The position numbers and the translations under genes are program-made. DNA of 41,458 nucleotides from Azospirillaceae bacterium (GTDB lineage Bacteria > Pseudomonadota > Alphaproteobacteria > Azospirillales > Azospirillaceae). The stretch lies in the NCBI GenBank assembly GCA_031291675.1, contig JARLIO010000069.1, positions 1 to 41,458 of the forward strand. Reading direction: 5' to 3'. Position 1 is the stretch's first letter. Each line of letters starts with the position of its first letter. Under the pieces are notes generated by a model. That model worked only from the letters and a program-made list of their open reading frames with translations. It ran no database searches and was not told the origin of the DNA. Below, piece after piece: positions 38,865-41,458 of this stretch.

Positions 38865-40334
38865 TCACCTGACGGCAGTATTTTGTGAGGTGGGGGCCGT
38901 CGCAGGCCCGTCGCCGTCCGCAGGCCCCAGAGTGACCTTCAGTTGGCGGAGCAGGACCAGCTCGATTTTCTTGGTCCGGTGCGAGAAGCGCGCCTGATAG
39001 AATTCGAAATCCGTCCGGCGCTCGGCCAGACATTTTTGCTCGATGATCCGCATGACGCGGAGCTTGTCCTCGGTCGAGGTTTTGATGCCAAAGCAAATCC
39101 CGGCCAAATCCTTGAAGCGGTATTTGAGGGTGCGTGGCTGGCTGATGCTTGAACCCAGAACGAGCCGGTATTCACTCTCGTGCGCCCAATCGCGCGTCTT
39201 AGTGACCCGGCCGGCGTGATAGTCCTTCCAATAGCCCGTTCGCCACTCATCCTGGTTGCCGAGAATTTGCGCCGAGGACTTGCTGCGTTTGCCCTCCGGA
39301 CCAGCGTACCAGAAGGAAAGCCGCTCCCCCTGCACGGTGCCTAGCGTCTCGAAGAAGCTGATCTCGGGATAATCGTCGCCATACCGCACGGCTTCAAATG
39401 GAAGCGGGCTATATCCGTAGTGGATCCGGATGTCGCCCCTGCCGCCTCCAACGCCAACGGCCTGGTACAGGCTCAAACTCGCATCGCCGGACGGAGTCAC
39501 ATTAGCAGAAAACGTCAGGCACATGCCTTTGTGACCATCGGCGTAGTTGCCCCACATGGATGCGTTGCTCGCGTCATCCAAGAAGCAGGCTGCATACCAA
39601 TCGGAATGGACAAGGCTTTCCAGAGACCGAATGTAAAAATCACCGAACTCTCGGGCCAGAAAACTCCACGCTTTTTGCGTCGGGGTGAGGGTGTTGTTGA
39701 AGTCGTAAATCAACGCGATCTGCATCGTCGTGATCGCGCCGATATCGAATATCGGCTCGGCTAACTCGGCGTGGTCAGCGCGCTGGCGGATCATATCTCC
39801 AAGGGATTTGAGTTGATCGGTTGCGATGGCCTGGCCCGCCGCGTCGCCGCCGATGTCCACAGGAGGAATGGCGAGTGCCGCCTTCGCTAGGGTGAAGACC
39901 AATGGATTCAGGGCACGGAGATAAAGCCCGAGCTCATCGCGCCGGACTTTTGCCGATGTGGTCGCCAGCATGGCGATCAACTCCCCGACCACCTCGTGCG
40001 CGAAAAGTTTTTCGCAGATGTCGGCATAGATTTTTCGAGCCTCGTCGCTCGGGAGGTCAGCCTCGGTGTGATGGGCGAACTGGCAATGGCGCGATTTGTT
40101 AAAATCGGCCCCCAGGAAAATGATCGTCATCACGGTGTTGAGGAGGCAGAGCGCGTAGTGGCGAATGAGATTGCGCCAGACGATCTCGTCTCCCTGCCAA
40201 TAGAGGTCTTTGAAGCCCTCCATGGGGTCGTTCAGCTCGGCCGGGCTGGCGAAGTAGATTTCCTGAGAATCCAGCTCGGCGCGCTTGCCAAGAAGGGCGT
40301 CGACTGATCTGAACCGATAAAAACGGCGCACCAT
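38865..40334 (-). CDS. DUF2971-family protein, long form
   Basis: This 489-residue protein has the DUF2971 hallmarks: FYRFRSVDALL at the start, EIYFASPAELNDPMEGF (25-41), MWGNYADGHKGMCLTF (260-275) and DWAHESEYRLVLG (382-394), with the FGIKTSTEDKLRVMRII block after it. DUF2971 proteins have no established biochemical role. This one is longer than usual because about 200 residues lie between the second and third block, largely helical. No membrane segment or signal is seen. It starts 38 bp after the XRE antitoxin gene on the same strand and probably shares its promoter. That linkage to a toxin-antitoxin pair suggests a role in phage or plasmid defence, but this is inference. Confidence 0.78.
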   Translation of the reverse strand: MVRRFYRFRSVDALLGKRAELDSQEIYFASPAELNDPMEGFKDLYWQGDEIVWRNLIRHYALCLLNTVMTIIFLGADFNKSRHCQFAHHTEADLPSDEARKIYADICEKLFAHEVVGELIAMLATTSAKVRRDELGLYLRALNPLVFTLAKAALAIPPVDIGGDAAGQAIATDQLKSLGDMIRQRADHAELAEPIFDIGAITTMQIALIYDFNNTLTPTQKAWSFLAREFGDFYIRSLESLVHSDWYAACFLDDASNASMWGNYADGHKGMCLTFSANVTPSGDASLSLYQAVGVGGGRGDIRIHYGYSPLPFEAVRYGDDYPEISFFETLGTVQGERLSFWYAGPEGKRSKSSAQILGNQDEWRTGYWKDYHAGRVTKTRDWAHESEYRLVLGSSISQPRTLKYRFKDLAGICFGIKTSTEDKLRVMRIIEQKCLAERRTDFEFYQARFSHRTKKIELVLLRQLKVTLGPADGDGPATAPTSQNTAVR

Positions 40335-40372
40335 GGCGGAGAGGCCTTCGACGATCGGCGTTGGACGACCAA

Positions 40373-40747
40373 TCAGGATGCGGCGGTACGGCGGCGGACG
40401 CGCGGCGTGGATACAGGCAGCGTCTCGTCGGTCAGCGCATCACCCAGATGTTGGAGGTGTAACGCCGGATGGTGGGGCAACTTCACGACCAGCTCCAATT
40501 TGCCGCCGACGGCCTCGACGTAGCTACGCAACGTCGAGAGATACATGTCGGCCTGCTTCTCGATTTTCGACACGGACGGCTGTTTGATGTTCAGCGCTTC
40601 AGCGATTTCGAGCTGGGCCTTTCCGGCGATCTGCCGCAGCTCCCGCAGGCCTTCGATCTCCTGCTTGAGTTCCTGGTAGCGTGCCTCCACCGCCACCTGG
40701 CGCTCAGGCGGAAGGTCGGCGAGCATGTCGTTCAGGCTCCGGACCAT
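40373..40747 (-). CDS. XRE-type antitoxin (HigA-like)
   Basis: This 124-residue protein carries a helix-turn-helix of the XRE/Cro type (RQIAGKAQLEIAEALNIKQPSVSKIEKQADMYLSTLRSYVEAVGGKLELVVKLP), where QPSVSKIEKQ is the recognition helix region. The N-terminal 30 residues form a charged helix (PPERQVAVEARYQELKQEIEGLRELRQ). The LxxYVEAxGGxLELV ending is typical of HigA2-like antitoxins. It starts one base after the toxin stop. Toxin first, antitoxin second is the HigBA order. It would neutralise the toxin and repress the promoter through the palindrome at 41122-41137. A 38-bp gap leads into the DUF2971 gene. Confidence 0.88.
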   Translation of the reverse strand: MVRSLNDMLADLPPERQVAVEARYQELKQEIEGLRELRQIAGKAQLEIAEALNIKQPSVSKIEKQADMYLSTLRSYVEAVGGKLELVVKLPHHPALHLQHLGDALTDETLPVSTPRVRRRTAAS

Positions 40748-40748
40748 C

Positions 40749-41117
40749 TCACACCTTCCTCTTTTCAGCTTTCAGGCTTTTCACATGAGCGGAGAACCGG
40801 GAATCGGCCTTGGCGATAAGCTGACGATAAAAACGCTTCTGGCTTCCGCCAGACTTGTCGCCCGCCACCAGCAGGATCGCCCGCCGCTCCGGATCGAAAG
40901 CAAACGCGGCGCGCCATTCGCCGTCTGCTCCCTCGAACCGCAGCTCCTTCATGTTGGCGTGCTTTGACCCTTTGAGCGTATCGGCATGCGGCCGGCCGAG
41001 ATGGGGGCCATAGTCGGCCAACAGCTTGGCAACGGCGAGCAAGCCATCCTGGACGGAAGCCTCGAGCGCCTCGAACTCCGGGACGAACTCGTCATGGAAA
41101 GCAACATCCCACGCCAT
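40749..41117 (-). CDS. HigB-like toxin (phage Gp49/RelE-type)
   Basis: This 122-residue protein belongs to the Gp49-like HigB branch of the RelE superfamily, which cuts mRNA at the ribosome. Family blocks are HDEFVPEFEAL, LLADYGPHLGRPHADTLKGSKHANMKELRFEGADGEWRAAFAFDPERRAILLVAGDKSG and FYRQLIAKADSRF. The NMKELRF and WRAAFAFD stretches carry the charged residues usual in the active site. The ATG at 41117 has no clear ribosome site because a promoter -10-like TATATA ends one base upstream; either the mRNA is almost leaderless or another promoter is used. It is followed one base later by the antitoxin gene. Confidence 0.87.
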   Translation of the reverse strand: MAWDVAFHDEFVPEFEALEASVQDGLLAVAKLLADYGPHLGRPHADTLKGSKHANMKELRFEGADGEWRAAFAFDPERRAILLVAGDKSGGSQKRFYRQLIAKADSRFSAHVKSLKAEKRKV

Positions 41118-41118
41118 C

Positions 41119-41147
41119 TATATAGCTTTTAAGCTATGTGGAGTCAA
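41119..41147 (-). promoter_or_regulatory. Promoter of the toxin-antitoxin-DUF2971 unit
   Basis: On the minus strand TTGACT (41147 to 41142), 17 bases and TATATA (41124 to 41119) make a good sigma-70-type promoter. The expected start of transcription would fall at about 41112, just inside the toxin frame. Confidence 0.55.
41122..41137. promoter_or_regulatory. Operator palindrome of the toxin-antitoxin unit
   Basis: ATAGCTT-TT-AAGCTAT is a perfect inverted repeat with two central bases. It overlaps the -10 box and spacer of the promoter, as expected for an autorepressing XRE antitoxin. Confidence 0.6.
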
Positions 41148-41167
41148 TACAATGTCGCCTCCCAAGG

Positions 41168-41323
41168 TCAGGTGGCTTTCTTGGGAGAGGCGGCGGCCTT
41201 GGCCGATTCCCCCTTGTCCAGCAGCGACGCGATTTCCTCGCGTGTGCGAGCCGTGGCCAACTTCAGCGCCTCGTCGACAGGGATGTAGTCCTGGGTCACG
41301 CTCTGATACCGATCCGCATGGCT
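41168..41323 (-). pseudogene. C-terminal remnant of an unidentified gene
   Basis: A 51-residue frame reads RYQSVTQDYIPVDEAL, LKLATARTREEIASLLDKG and ends ESAKAAASPKKAT. It is preceded by a stop codon (41324-41326) and has no ATG or ribosome site. The coding-like composition and amphipathic helix suggest the end of a real protein. RY-x-x-V resembles the last block of tyrosine recombinases, but this is weak and I do not assign it. It lies 51 bp upstream of the toxin gene on the same strand. Confidence 0.35.
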
Positions 41324-41336
41324 CTATTCGCGTTAG

Positions 41337-41456
41337 TTATTGGCACACCCGAATTCGCATAGCCGCGCCCAGCCATTGCTGGCAGCTGGCGGTATTGCCA
41401 AGCGCTTCGATGGATCGCCGCCAACCGAGGTAATGATCGAGATAGGCGGTCGCGAC
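41337..41456 (-). CDS. Partial gene at the right edge, possibly a transposase end
   Basis: This is a 39-residue C-terminal piece whose start lies outside the window. It reads VATAYLDHYLGWRRSIEALG and ends in AAMRIRVCQ. The composition (Y-L-D-H-Y-L-G-W-R-R) recalls the C-terminal helix of a transposase, but I cannot name a family. It is adjacent to another gene remnant, as expected at a mobile-element junction. Confidence 0.35.
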   Translation of the reverse strand, partial: VATAYLDHYLGWRRSIEALGNTASCQQWLGAAMRIRVCQ

Positions 41457-41458
41457 GC

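Noticed and set aside
1-41458. CRISPR array, tRNA or rRNA gene
   Set aside because: No regularly spaced direct repeats and no recognisable tRNA cloverleaf or rRNA segment were seen in reading the window.

Overview
The window reads as a high-GC alphaproteobacterial chromosome segment, possibly Rhodospirillales-like. The grounds are high-GC codon use throughout, a DUF736 remnant (a family typical of alphaproteobacterial conjugative elements), an RND adaptor/permease pair and a narGHJI operon followed by a parvulin-type isomerase. No rRNA, tRNA or single-copy marker is present, so the taxonomy is inference.

Region 1 (1-5.2 kb): the right part of an IS5-family element, an NTF2-like gene and a GlxA-type regulator. 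A four-gene minus-strand operon follows: NmrA-like reductase, NTF2-like protein, SDR and MarR regulator. Its promoter carries a near-consensus -35 box and two copies of an 18-bp palindrome. Region 2 (5.2-9.5 kb): a decayed AbiEii remnant, a BCS1-like AAA ATPase, an SDR with a truncated second SDR copy behind it, a divergent HxlR regulator and a TetR regulator. Region 3 (9.6-20.2 kb): two efflux systems, an RND adaptor/permease pair and an EmrAB-like HlyD/DHA2 pair, with one NodT-type outer-membrane factor between them. Two HxlR paralogues share an 11-bp sequence in their divergent promoters. A third, unrelated HxlR gene is broken by a stop codon. Region 4 (20.2-26.6 kb): an IS4-type transposase scar, a HAD phosphatase, and a minus-strand run of MFS exporter, serine hydrolase, glutathionyl-hydroquinone reductase and esterase, divergent from a LysR regulator. 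Regions 1-4 together look like an electrophile, quinone and xenobiotic defence region that has collected many broken genes.

Region 5 (26.8-38.4 kb): respiratory nitrate reduction. A Crp/Fnr regulator and narK run leftward, followed by a FetAB-like ABC pair. narGHJI, a parvulin-type peptidyl-prolyl isomerase and a small unknown protein run rightward. The shared promoter region holds an FNR-type box and a CRP-like box. The regulator has an FNR-type recognition helix (ExxSR) but lacks FNR's N-terminal cysteine cluster, so it is probably a DNR/NnrR-type protein.

Region 6 (38.4 kb to the end): mobile-element territory. A scar fuses the end of an SDR gene to the end of a DUF736 gene only 6 bp after the nar operon. 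Beyond it lies a minus-strand three-gene unit: HigB-like toxin, XRE antitoxin and a long DUF2971 protein. Gene fragments fill the right edge. The toxin-antitoxin-DUF2971 unit and the BCS1-like ATPase beside the AbiEii remnant are the best candidates for undescribed biology.
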